Shown: one piece after another, positions 33,883 through 42,084 of the stretch | Layout: every line of letters begins with the position of its first letter | Numbering within the stretch: position 1 is the first letter of the stretch | NCBI GenBank assembly: GCA_036679405.1 | Contig: JAVBVZ010000022.1 | Location: 1 to 64,000 of the forward strand | DNA length: 64,000 nucleotides | Reading direction: 5' to 3' | Origin: JAEYKI01 sp036679405 | Lineage (GTDB): Bacteria; Bacillota; Clostridia; Christensenellales; Christensenellaceae | Made by a program: the position numbers and the translations under genes | The notes under the pieces: generated by a model | What the model saw: the letters and a program-made list of their open reading frames with translations, nothing else | The model's database searches: none | What the model was told of the DNA's origin: nothing

Positions 33883-35013
33883 ATGAAACTGCGTAAAAAT
33901 GTAATAGAAATGAAAGACGAACTTGTGAACCTGCGCCGTGCATTACATCAGATTCCTGAGGAATCTTTGAAAGAATATAAAACGTCACGTTTCATAAGCG
34001 AATATTTATCGGCCTTGAATCCGGATTTACTTACTACTGTTGCAGAAACCGGGATAAAGGCGGTGTTCAATGCGGATGCGGATAAAACCATTGCAATCCG
34101 CGCGGATATTGATGCATTGCCGATCGAAGAGAAAAACACTTTTTCTTATAAATCCACACATCCGGGGCTTATGCATGCATGCGGGCACGACGGCCATACG
34201 GCCGTGGCGCTTTGTTTTGCTAAAATGGTTTCGCAGCGGAAAGAAGAGTTAAAAAGCAATTTTGTTTTTCTGTTTCAGCCGGCGGAAGAAACGATCGGCG
34301 GGGCAGAGCGCATGATCAAAGAAGGCGCGCTTGAAAATCCCCGGGTAGATGAGATCTACGGTATACATTTTTGGCCGGATGTGCCCCGTGGCAAAATAGG
34401 ATTGAAGTCAGGAGCCATGATGTCCAATATGTGCGACATGAATGTCCGGATTGCCGGAAAATCCACGCATGGGGCTGCGCCGCAGGCGGGGGTCGATGCC
34501 TTGCTCGCGGCTGCAAATTTTGTGGTGCAGGCAAATACCGTCCTGTCCCGCAATATTGACCCCGCTATGCCTGCCGTTTTGAACATAGGGCGCCTGATGG
34601 CGGGGGATGCAAGAAATATTGTCTGCGAAGAATCCCTTATAGAAGGGACGATGCGCAGCTTTGATGAAGAAGTATCCAAAACTTTAAAAAACAGGATTGC
34701 TCAAATCATGGAAGGAATTGATCAATCCTTCGGAACGAAAAGTGAATATTTTGAAACTATGGGGTATCCTGTTTTAGTAAATGACCATGCGCTTTATCTG
34801 AAAGCTTCAGAAAAGCTGGACCGGGATGAAATCTTTGACGCTGAGGCGGTTATGATGTCGGAAGATTTTGCATATTTCACCCAGGCGGCAAAGGGCTTGT
34901 TTGCATTTGTGGGCACGGATGGCGGGTCCCTCCATTCCAATACGTTTGCCTTAAATGAAGAGTCCCTGTCCGATGCGCTGGAATACTACAGCCGGGTGTG
35001 CGGTATTGAGTAG
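33883..35013 (+). CDS. M20-family amidohydrolase (N-acyl amino-acid/DAP deacetylase type)
   Basis: A 376-aa M20D metallohydrolase. Metal ligands are seen in MHACGHDGHTAVALC, with FQPAEETIGGAERMIKEG and GIHFWPDVPRGKIG following, and a dimerisation domain with STHGAAPQAGVDALLAA. The family includes N-acetyl-diaminopimelate deacetylase, hippurate hydrolase and indole-amide hydrolases. It is divergent from asd-dapA-dapB, which favours a DAP role, but dapH is not in the window. ATG at 33883 has GGAGGAG 4-5 nt upstream. Confidence 0.88.
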   Translation: MKLRKNVIEMKDELVNLRRALHQIPEESLKEYKTSRFISEYLSALNPDLLTTVAETGIKAVFNADADKTIAIRADIDALPIEEKNTFSYKSTHPGLMHACGHDGHTAVALCFAKMVSQRKEELKSNFVFLFQPAEETIGGAERMIKEGALENPRVDEIYGIHFWPDVPRGKIGLKSGAMMSNMCDMNVRIAGKSTHGAAPQAGVDALLAAANFVVQANTVLSRNIDPAMPAVLNIGRLMAGDARNIVCEESLIEGTMRSFDEEVSKTLKNRIAQIMEGIDQSFGTKSEYFETMGYPVLVNDHALYLKASEKLDRDEIFDAEAVMMSEDFAYFTQAAKGLFAFVGTDGGSLHSNTFALNEESLSDALEYYSRVCGIE

Positions 35014-35752
35014 TTATGAATATCTCTCAGAGGTGTACGACCCTCTGATGGATGACGCAGAAAGTGAAAAATGGGGCAGTTATATACTTTCTTTGCTGAA
35101 AGAAGGAGATGTGCTGCCGCCTGCCCGCATACTTGAGACTGCCTGTGGAACAGGGAGAATCACGGTGCCTTTGGCGGAGGCGGGATACGACGTTGTGGCT
35201 ATGGATTTATCGGAAGAAATGCTTTTAAAAGCACAGGAAAAATTATGCAACGCGGGTCTCTGCGCTCATTTTGTTTCCGGCGATATGACGGATTTTGTAT
35301 TGCCGTCTTTGGCTGGGGCCGTTGTCTGTGCCTGCGATGGGGTGAATTATCTGACCCGGGACGAACAGTTAATCCGGTTTTTCACTATGTGCCGGCAGAA
35401 TCTTATGAAAAACGGAATGCTGGCGTTTGATATCAGTTCATATAATAAGCTGACAAAAAAATTGGGGAACAATTTTTTCTATGATGACAGGGATGACATA
35501 ACCTGCTTTTGGCAGAACCGTCTTAAAGGAGACCTGCTGACCATGGAGCTTGCGTTGTTTATCAAAAAGGATGCGGAAAATCTTTATAAACGGCTGGATG
35601 AAGAACATGTCCAAAAGGCGTATAGGATCAGCAAGATAAAAAAGATGCTCAAAGATTCAGGCTTCAGACAGGTCAGATGTTTTAATTTTTTAACAGAGGA
35701 TGAAGCTTCTGAGGAAAATGAAAGAATACAGTTTACAGCTGTTAAGGGGTAG
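35006..35752 (+). CDS. class I SAM-dependent methyltransferase
   Basis: A 248-aa methyltransferase. Starts SSYEYLSEVYDPLMDD, as in homologues; SAM motif I is ILETACGTGRITVPLAEAGYDVVAMDLSEEML, motif II AVVCACDGVNYLT. The TTG at 35006 is the likely start, overlapping the amidohydrolase stop by 8 bp; an upstream in-frame ATG would lie within that gene. Substrate unknown. It is followed by hslO at 3 nt, so the genes form a run. Confidence 0.87.
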   Translation: MSSYEYLSEVYDPLMDDAESEKWGSYILSLLKEGDVLPPARILETACGTGRITVPLAEAGYDVVAMDLSEEMLLKAQEKLCNAGLCAHFVSGDMTDFVLPSLAGAVVCACDGVNYLTRDEQLIRFFTMCRQNLMKNGMLAFDISSYNKLTKKLGNNFFYDDRDDITCFWQNRLKGDLLTMELALFIKKDAENLYKRLDEEHVQKAYRISKIKKMLKDSGFRQVRCFNFLTEDEASEENERIQFTAVKG

Positions 35753-35755
35753 ATA

Positions 35756-36643
35756 ATGGATACACTTGTACGGGCAATGTTAAATGACGAAGCTTTGATT
35801 TATGCCTGCGATATAACACAGGCGGCAAACCGGGCACGGGAAACTCATGGGACCTGGCCGGTAGCAACGGTTGCTCTGGGACGGGCCCTCGCGGGAACGG
35901 TCCTGATGTGTGCTATGCTCAAAAACAAAAGCGACCAGTTAACGCTGAGCATGAACGGCGGCGGGCCGCTTGGAACGATTATGGCAGTAGGCAATGCCTC
36001 GCTTCAGGTCAAGGGATACGTGGCCAATCCACAGGTGAATCTCCCGCCGTCCGGGGATGGAAACATCCATGTTGCGCAGGCGGTAGGAAAAGACGGATTT
36101 GTGACCGTCATTCGGGATCTCGGTTTAAAAGAACCGTATGTTGGAAAAACGCCTATCGAAACCGGAGAAATTGCGGAAGATTTGGCGTACTATCTGCTTA
36201 AGTCCGAGCAGCAGCCGTCCATAGTATATTTGAATACATGGGTGGAGCAGGATCTCACCGTACTGCGGGCGGGCGGTATTGTTATAACGCCCCTGCCGGG
36301 GTGCAGTGAAAGAACTTTGTCGGTCATAGAAGATAAAATTTGTGATATCAAAAATTATGCGCTGCATCTTCTTGAAAAGGAACCGCCGCAAATCGTGGCC
36401 GGCCTCTTTGAAGGCCAAAACCTAAAAATTTTGAACCAAGAATATCCTGTTTACAAATGTGATTGCAGCAAAGAAAGGATACTGGGCGCGCTGGCTGCGC
36501 TCGGAGTCAAAGAAATTCAGGATATGGCAAGCAAAGACAAAGGAGCGCAGGTTACCTGCCGGTTTTGCAATAAGGAATACGATTTTACCGAACAGGATCT
36601 GGATATGATTGTGGAAAAATTAATGGGAGACGGGAATGGCTGA
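35756..36643 (+). CDS. hslO: redox-regulated chaperone Hsp33
   Basis: A 295-aa Hsp33. C-terminal zinc switch CDC-x30-CRFC (CxC and CxxC), which opens by disulfide formation under oxidative stress (known). N-terminal motifs SMNGGGPLGTIMAVGNASLQVKGYVANP and the later GGIVITPLPGCSE fit the family. It is 3 nt after the methyltransferase and overlaps the TPR gene by 8 bp. Confidence 0.95.
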   Translation: MDTLVRAMLNDEALIYACDITQAANRARETHGTWPVATVALGRALAGTVLMCAMLKNKSDQLTLSMNGGGPLGTIMAVGNASLQVKGYVANPQVNLPPSGDGNIHVAQAVGKDGFVTVIRDLGLKEPYVGKTPIETGEIAEDLAYYLLKSEQQPSIVYLNTWVEQDLTVLRAGGIVITPLPGCSERTLSVIEDKICDIKNYALHLLEKEPPQIVAGLFEGQNLKILNQEYPVYKCDCSKERILGALAALGVKEIQDMASKDKGAQVTCRFCNKEYDFTEQDLDMIVEKLMGDGNG

Positions 36644-38078
36644 AAGAAAAATACTGAATTTTGAAAGGCCTGCAGGATTTTATTTTGAAGCGGCCGAAAG
36701 ACTTCTTGACAATGCGGATTATATCGGCGCGCTCCCTCTTTTGAGGCGGGCGGTCCAGAAAGATCCCGAAAATCATGAATACAAGCTGGCGCTGGCAGAG
36801 GCGCTGACCGATATGAACCGCTTTGAAGAGTCGAATGCCATATTGTTCGACCTGCTTAAATCTTCCGATTTCTTAGACCCGGAATGCTATTTCGGTATCG
36901 GGTGTAATTTTATTGGTCTGAATGATTTTGAAAAGGCAAAACAGAGCTTTGAACAATATATAAAAATTGAGCCGGATGGCGAATTCAAAGAAGAGGTTGA
37001 AGAATTCCTGAATTTCATGCAGGACATTGACGAACTGGAAGAAAATGCGTTTGAAGACGTATCAAGAAAACGGAGCTTCGATTTGGCCGGAGAAGGAAAA
37101 AGAAAGCTGGATATGGGCGAATATTCAGAAGCGATCAAGATATTGGCCTCGGTTGATGCGGACAGCGTTTCCATGATATTCGTTAAAAACAATCTGGCGC
37201 TTTCGTATTACTGTGATAAGCAGATCGATAAAGCGGTAGAAATTACGCAAGAGGTTTTAAAAACAGACCCGGGCAATGTTCATGCTAATTGCAACATGGT
37301 GCTTTTTTTTAATGAAAAGGGCGATGAACTGAATTGCAATAAATTTACGGACAAGATTCTTTCTATCAAAACAGAGAATCCGGAGGACCTTTATAAAATT
37401 GCGGTCACCTTTTGTGAGATCAAGAAGCATGACAAAGTTCTTTTATATCTAAAACGCCTGCTTCAGTACCGGCCGTACGATGAAAAATCCTTGTTTTATG
37501 CGGGACTCGCATCGTATAATCTCGGAAGACTGAAAGAAGCAATCAATTATTTTGCCAATATTATTAAAATCAATCCGCAAAACACAGTAGCTCCTTACTA
37601 TTGCGGGTTTGTGAAGAACGTACTCGAAGGCAACCAGTTTGCGGATACGCTCGCGTATATCTATCAGGTTCCTTTTCAGGAAGCGAAGAAACGCATACGC
37701 TACATTAACGAATGCCTGATGAGGGACAAAGCGGAAATCACGAATTTGTGGAAGGGAAGCGGGCGCTTTGAAGCAATGCTTACCTGGGGGCTTGAATTTG
37801 GAGACCTTTTTATAAAAAGAGCGGTGGCTGAAATCATTTCGGGATTTGGGGACAAGAAGGCGGAAGATAAGCTCAGAAGCTATATCCTGAATGCCGACCA
37901 GCCGGACGACGTTAAAAACGAAATCTTTGTTCTTTTGAAGCGGATGGGTGCGGCGGAGCCGTATATAGCGTATATCGGCGGGAATATTGTGGAAGTGAAA
38001 GTCGGAGTGGCTGAAAACCGGGAAGATAAAAAGAGCCTCCTTGGCGGCGCAGCGGAAGATAAAGAAAAATCGGATTAA
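36636..38078 (+). CDS. TPR-repeat protein
   Basis: A 480-aa soluble protein built from about nine tetratricopeptide units across 10-330 (for example AERLLDNADYIGALPLLRRAVQKDPENHEYKLALAEAL and YNLGRLKEAINYFANIIKINPQN), then a C-terminal helical region. No catalytic domain is visible. Coupled to hslO by an 8-bp overlap, which suggests work in protein quality control or as a scaffold, but this is inference. Confidence 0.85.
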   Translation: MAERKILNFERPAGFYFEAAERLLDNADYIGALPLLRRAVQKDPENHEYKLALAEALTDMNRFEESNAILFDLLKSSDFLDPECYFGIGCNFIGLNDFEKAKQSFEQYIKIEPDGEFKEEVEEFLNFMQDIDELEENAFEDVSRKRSFDLAGEGKRKLDMGEYSEAIKILASVDADSVSMIFVKNNLALSYYCDKQIDKAVEITQEVLKTDPGNVHANCNMVLFFNEKGDELNCNKFTDKILSIKTENPEDLYKIAVTFCEIKKHDKVLLYLKRLLQYRPYDEKSLFYAGLASYNLGRLKEAINYFANIIKINPQNTVAPYYCGFVKNVLEGNQFADTLAYIYQVPFQEAKKRIRYINECLMRDKAEITNLWKGSGRFEAMLTWGLEFGDLFIKRAVAEIISGFGDKKAEDKLRSYILNADQPDDVKNEIFVLLKRMGAAEPYIAYIGGNIVEVKVGVAENREDKKSLLGGAAEDKEKSD

Positions 38079-38164
38079 AAAACACTTCTGGCGGGCGCGG
38101 CTGCCGGCAGCCGGAAGGTATAATGAAAGGGCTTTGTTTTTTCAAGGCCCCCGCAAAGCTTAAG

Positions 38165-38187
38165 AAGGCTCCGGGAGAGCCTTTTTA
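38165..38187 (+). terminator. terminator after the TPR gene
   Basis: GAAGGCT-ccggg-AGAGCCTTTTT, a short stem and T-run before the THUMP gene. Confidence 0.6.
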
Positions 38188-38218
38188 AAGTCGGCGTGAC
38201 CTATATGAAAGGAAACAG

Positions 38219-39337
38219 ATGGAAAAAAGACAGTATTATGCGGCTTGTGCTTTCGGGCTCGAGGCGGTGGTGGCGCATGAGCTTAAGCGCCTTGCGGTAG
38301 AGGAAATTGAAACCCGGGATGCGCGCGTGTATTTTAAAGCCGACGAGGAGGGCCTGGCACAGGCCAACGTATGTCTCCGGTGTGCGGACAGGATATATAT
38401 GGTTCTTTCTGAATTTTCTGCGCGTACGTTTGAAGAACTTTTTGACGGAGTGGCTCAAGCCCGTTTTGGTGATCTGATCCCGCCAAAAGCAAAGATGCCG
38501 GTGGCCGGGGACGCGGTGGGCTCGGTTTTGGGAAGCGTATCGGACATACAGGCAGTTTCCAAACGGGCGGTGATTGAGAGCATGAAGCGGTCCTATGGGA
38601 ACATTGTATTTGAAGAAAGCAAAAGTACGTATCAGATTTATGTAAGCATTGTGCGGGACCAGGTTTCCGTTTGCCTCAATACAAGCGGTGCAGGCCTTAA
38701 CAGAAGAGGATACCGGGTCAAAAATTCAACGGCGCCGCTTAAAGAAACATTGGCTGCGGCGCTGCTAAAAATAGCCCGCTGGTATGCGCACCCGCTTTAT
38801 GACCCTATGTGCGGCAGCGGGACAATCGCGGTGGAAGGGGCAATGATGGCTCAAAACATTATGCCGGGCGCAAGCAGGAGTTTTGCCGCTCAGCATTTCA
38901 GCAGCGAATTCAAGAGAGCTTTTGATATAGAAAAACAGCGCGCGGCGGATGGCGTTAGGATATCCGGTGTGCCGATATTTGCTTCCGATATTGATAAAGA
39001 TGCGCTTGAACTGGCCAAATTTCACGCCGGACGCGCGGGCGTTTTGGAAAGCATCCGCTTTTCCCGGGCCGATGCCGTTCGTTTTACGCAGGAAACAGAC
39101 GATGCCTGCATTGTAACCAATCCGCCTTATGCGCAGCGGATGGGAGAGCAGAAGGACGTAGACCGCCTGTATAAGCAAATCGGGAAAGCTTTTTTTGCCC
39201 ATCCGGACAATAAAGTTTTTGTCCTGACGGCGGATAACGGATTTGAAAGCAAATTCGGCAGGCGTGCAGACAAAAAACGCAAGCTGTACAATGGCAATAT
39301 CAAGTGTACTTTTTATCAATATTTTCGGAAAGCCTGA
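38219..39337 (+). CDS. THUMP-domain class I RNA methyltransferase (RlmL/YpsC type)
   Basis: A 372-aa 23S-rRNA guanine-N2 methyltransferase-like enzyme. N-terminal THUMP region (about 40-160), then a Rossmann MTase with motif YDPMCGSGTIAVEGAMMAQNIMPG, ASDIDKDALELAKFHAGRAGV and catalytic motif IVTNPPYAQRMGEQ (N-P-P-Y). Known relatives modify G2445-type positions in 23S rRNA. RBS AAAGGAAA 4 nt from the ATG. Confidence 0.92.
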   Translation: MEKRQYYAACAFGLEAVVAHELKRLAVEEIETRDARVYFKADEEGLAQANVCLRCADRIYMVLSEFSARTFEELFDGVAQARFGDLIPPKAKMPVAGDAVGSVLGSVSDIQAVSKRAVIESMKRSYGNIVFEESKSTYQIYVSIVRDQVSVCLNTSGAGLNRRGYRVKNSTAPLKETLAAALLKIARWYAHPLYDPMCGSGTIAVEGAMMAQNIMPGASRSFAAQHFSSEFKRAFDIEKQRAADGVRISGVPIFASDIDKDALELAKFHAGRAGVLESIRFSRADAVRFTQETDDACIVTNPPYAQRMGEQKDVDRLYKQIGKAFFAHPDNKVFVLTADNGFESKFGRRADKKRKLYNGNIKCTFYQYFRKA

Positions 39338-39397
39338 TGTTTTTTGAATATGGATATGATATAGTTATGACGGTATAGCTATGGCGGAGGTGTTACA

Positions 39398-39859
39398 ATG
39401 AGCAAAAAGATTTTTCCGGTTTTGTGTTGTATATTGCTTCTTGCGTTTGTTTTTACGGCGTGTTCCAAAACGGAAGAGCCGGTTCAATACGACAGTTTGT
39501 CGGAACTTTCAAATGCGGTTGGATTTGATGTGGTCAATCCTCAGAGTATGCCGGATGGATACGCCCTGATCGGTTATTATGCGGTAGGCGGGAACCTTGC
39601 ACAGATTGCTTATGTGAATGGGGATAAGGAACTGATTTTTGCTATGACGACCTTAAAAAAAGTGGAATGCGAGACGGGAGAGTTTGATCAAACCGAAACA
39701 AAAGATGTAAACGGAATTGACTTTGAATACAGTATGGTCGGGGGAAGCGTTGTATTGGCTGTTGCGCGCGCGGGGGCATATACGTATGCCATTTATGCAA
39801 GAAACGGCCTCACCGAAGAGGAAATGGCGCAGGCGGCGCAGGGCCTTGGACTTTCCTGA
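39398..39859 (+). CDS. small lipoprotein of unknown function
   Basis: A 153-aa predicted lipoprotein with lipobox VFTAC after a hydrophobic helix. The mature part, about 120 residues, has an alpha-beta pattern (QYDSLSELSNAVGFDVVNPQSMPDGYALIGYYAV) similar to small secreted DUF4367-like domains. RBS GGAGG upstream. Single gene with a terminator. Confidence 0.75.
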   Translation: MSKKIFPVLCCILLLAFVFTACSKTEEPVQYDSLSELSNAVGFDVVNPQSMPDGYALIGYYAVGGNLAQIAYVNGDKELIFAMTTLKKVECETGEFDQTETKDVNGIDFEYSMVGGSVVLAVARAGAYTYAIYARNGLTEEEMAQAAQGLGLS

Positions 39860-39872
39860 ATGGGTTAAAAAT

Positions 39873-39905
39873 AAAAAACGCCCTCTCTCATGGGGCGTTT
39901 TTTTG
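39873..39905. terminator. terminator after the 39.4-kb lipoprotein gene
   Basis: AAAAAACGCCC-tctctcat-GGGGCGTTTTTTTT. It also lies at the 3' side of the convergent GGDEF gene. Confidence 0.88.
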
Positions 39906-39926
39906 TTAGTGTTTTTTTGAGAAGCA

Positions 39927-41294
39927 TTACGGCTCGGGGACCTGATCGCCGGAATCAGGGGTATCTTTCTGGTTTTTAGCGGTATACATCCGTTCGTCCG
40001 CCTGTCCGAGGGCTGCATCAAAGTCTTCGCCCGGCCCAAGTTCACTGGTTCCAAAAGAAAGCCTGAGCGGCACGCTGCAATCGTCCAGGTGTGCGAGCGT
40101 TTCGTTCATGCGGTCCATAAGCTTGCGGGCGCTGGATTCATCCGCATGTTCCATAATGATCAAAAATTCATCCCCGCCGAAACGGATGATAATATCGCTT
40201 TCACGGATGGAGGACAAAAACAGGTTGGCGATACGCGTTAATACTTCGTCTCCGGCAAGATGGCCGAATTGGTCGTTGATGAGCTTGAAATCGTCAACGT
40301 CTACCATAACCAAAGTATAATTTGCCGCTGTGTCCCGTAGGCCTGTTTTCCATATTTCCAGATAAGATCTTGAGTAAAGGCCGGTCATCCTGTCTGTGTA
40401 TGCCATGCTTTTAAAGTGATCGCGGCTTTGTTCGGCATGCCGGATCCGCTTGTTTGCATAGCGCAGCAGATAAAAATATATGGTGAGCAGCATAACCGCA
40501 AAAATGATGATCCAGGCAATTATAATGTTGCGGGTGAGCGCGTCTGCCTGTGCGAAGACAATCTGACGGTCTGCCTGAACAAGAAAATAGTGGGAATCCA
40601 TAGACTTTAAAAAATAAATATTTTTGTTGTTGTTGAGCAGTATGGAATCATCCGGCGCGAGCAGGATGTCTGCTCCTTGCTGCAATCGGTTGAATTCGGT
40701 GGCATCTATCATGCGGACTTTGTATGCAGATTCATTCAAATTATTCAGTTTATCGGAAAAATCAAACAAAACAACATCCATACCGATTTCTTCGCCGTCC
40801 TTTAGGATGGGAGAAAATACTTTGATGTACAATATGCCGTTTGAATGAATAAACTGGGAAGATACGGCGTGGGCGTATTTTTCAGTTCCGGCCAGGCCCG
40901 GTGCGTTAAAGCCTTCTGCCTGATAGGTGGCGACGGGCTGCTCGTCCACAATACGCTGTGCAAAGACGGCTTTGTCCAATACAGACGCTCCGTCCGCATA
41001 TTTAGGCGCAGTGAATGCGCTCAGTTCCTCTAGAGAGATGTCCCCGTTTTTATATTCCGATATCTTATCCCGGATGGCGGAACGGCTGGAAAGGCTGAGG
41101 GAACCGGTAACCGCAGCGTCTACGGAGTTTTGGATGGAAGAATACTTTGACATGGAGATTTCCGTAATGTTTAGATACATACTGTGCTGAATTTCAGCCA
41201 TCATAGGACTGTATATCACAAAATAAATAAGAAAGGTAAGAACAATGGACAAAATCACCAGCAAAATTCGTGTTCTTCGAATCAGTTCAAACAT
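39927..41294 (-). CDS. membrane diguanylate cyclase (GGDEF)
   Basis: A 455-aa enzyme making cyclic di-GMP. Order: TM1 (about 10-30), extracytoplasmic sensor of about 230 residues (dCache/CHASE-like from its pattern), TM2 (about 262-284), GGDEF domain. The active site GGDEF is intact and the inhibitory I-site RESD lies five residues before it, so product feedback is likely. ATG at 41294 follows AAGGAG at 6 nt. No c-di-GMP effector is recognised in the window. Confidence 0.92.
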   Translation of the reverse strand: MFELIRRTRILLVILSIVLTFLIYFVIYSPMMAEIQHSMYLNITEISMSKYSSIQNSVDAAVTGSLSLSSRSAIRDKISEYKNGDISLEELSAFTAPKYADGASVLDKAVFAQRIVDEQPVATYQAEGFNAPGLAGTEKYAHAVSSQFIHSNGILYIKVFSPILKDGEEIGMDVVLFDFSDKLNNLNESAYKVRMIDATEFNRLQQGADILLAPDDSILLNNNKNIYFLKSMDSHYFLVQADRQIVFAQADALTRNIIIAWIIIFAVMLLTIYFYLLRYANKRIRHAEQSRDHFKSMAYTDRMTGLYSRSYLEIWKTGLRDTAANYTLVMVDVDDFKLINDQFGHLAGDEVLTRIANLFLSSIRESDIIIRFGGDEFLIIMEHADESSARKLMDRMNETLAHLDDCSVPLRLSFGTSELGPGEDFDAALGQADERMYTAKNQKDTPDSGDQVPEP

Positions 41295-41463
41295 GGATTT
41301 CTCCTTCAAAAAATACACAGGCCAAGATTGATGGCGTAAGATGAGAGCGTGGCGCCACCGACGATAATCAAGCAACGATAAAAAAGTTTTGCATAATTCT
41401 TACAATAGCATGTTCTCTTATTTTAACGGCATAGAATGAAAAGGTCAACCAATAATTTGCATG

Positions 41464-41492
41464 TTGCTTTTTAGACGGGCAACTGTTATAAT
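41464..41492 (+). promoter_or_regulatory. promoter of tRNA-Thr
   Basis: TTGCTT (41464-41469), 17 nt, TATAAT (41487-41492), 19 nt before the tRNA. Confidence 0.75.
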
Positions 41493-41511
41493 ATTTTTTG
41501 CAATTTGGTTT

Positions 41512-41587
41512 GCCAACGTGGCACAGTTGGTAGCGCAGCTGATTCGTAATTAGCAGGTCAGGGGTTCGAATCCCCTCGTTGGCTCCA
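41512..41587 (+). tRNA. tRNA-Thr (anticodon CGT)
   Basis: A 76-nt cloverleaf with acceptor GCCAACG/CGTTGGC, anticodon stem GCTGA/TTAGC, loop TTCGTAA (anticodon CGT at 41545-41547, codon ACG), T-arm AGGGG-TTCGAAT-CCCCT, discriminator T and encoded CCA. D-stem has one A-C mismatch (GCAC/GCGC). Confidence 0.95.
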
Positions 41588-41624
41588 ATAAAAAACACCG
41601 TATGAAAGTACGGCGTTTTTTATT
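41588..41624 (+). terminator. terminator of tRNA-Thr
   Basis: AATAAAAAACACCGTA-tgaaag-TACGGCGTTTTTTATT directly after the CCA end. Confidence 0.85.
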
Positions 41625-41635
41625 TGTAAAAAGGG

Positions 41636-41797
41636 GATTCGAACCCTGAGAGGGCGTGCAGGCAAAAGGTAAACAGCCCGGTGGGCTGTTTACAGCCGGA
41701 ACGGCGCGAAGGCTGCCCCAGCCGAGCGATGCGGCCGCCTTGCGGCCGCTATCCCCTCGTTGGCTCCATAAAAAAGGCTTCGAACCCTGAGAGGGCG
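41636..41797. repeat. tRNA-derived repeat block downstream of tRNA-Thr
   Basis: An 18-bp exact copy of the tRNA-Thr 3' end (ATCCCCTCGTTGGCTCCA, 41570-41587) recurs at 41751-41768. A 19-bp unit TTCGAACCCTGAGAGGGCG occurs at 41638-41656 and 41779-41797; its reverse complement reads as a tRNA T-arm (CAGGGTTCGAA). Between them are two perfect hairpins, AAACAGCCC/GGGCTGTTT (41671-41691) and GCGGCCGC/GCGGCCGC (41731-41749). The block looks like a scar or site of an element that uses tRNA ends. No integrase is present. Confidence 0.6.
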
Positions 41798-42084
41798 GGA
41801 AGGCCGGCCCGGCCGCCGTGTCTGAAGAAATGTGCAGGGCATGCATGCAATCGGATCCTTCATACTGAAAAACAAAGATAAAAGGCGTATTTCAGATCTT
41901 TTGAAAATAAAAAGCAGAAATACAATATAATTGACGGATACTGTCCTTTATTTGAAATATTTCCGGATTTTTAAATCTATTACGTGCTAAATTGCTTGTG
42001 AAATAGATGGATTTGTGCTATGTTGAACCTGTAGAGTAAAAATGCGGTTGCCCTGCCGGAATATACCGGCACGAATGTTTGTGA
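41798..42084. other. intergenic stretch with a hairpin
   Basis: No gene seen. It contains TGCCGG-aatata-CCGGCA (42054-42071), a perfect 6-bp hairpin 14 nt before the start of the phosphatase gene, which may affect translation. No strong promoter found. Confidence 0.45.

Noticed and set aside
41368..41598. Open frame across the tRNA-Thr on the minus strand (ANEGIRTPDLL-type protein)
   Set aside because: It is the antisense translation of the tRNA; such frames are common false annotations.
41550..41881. Other frames over the repeat block after tRNA-Thr
   Set aside because: They read through tRNA fragments and GC hairpins; no ribosome site and no family pattern.
42054..42071. c-di-GMP riboswitch near the SpoIIE gene, given the diguanylate cyclase nearby
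   Set aside because: Only a simple 6-bp hairpin is present; GEMM core motifs are lacking.
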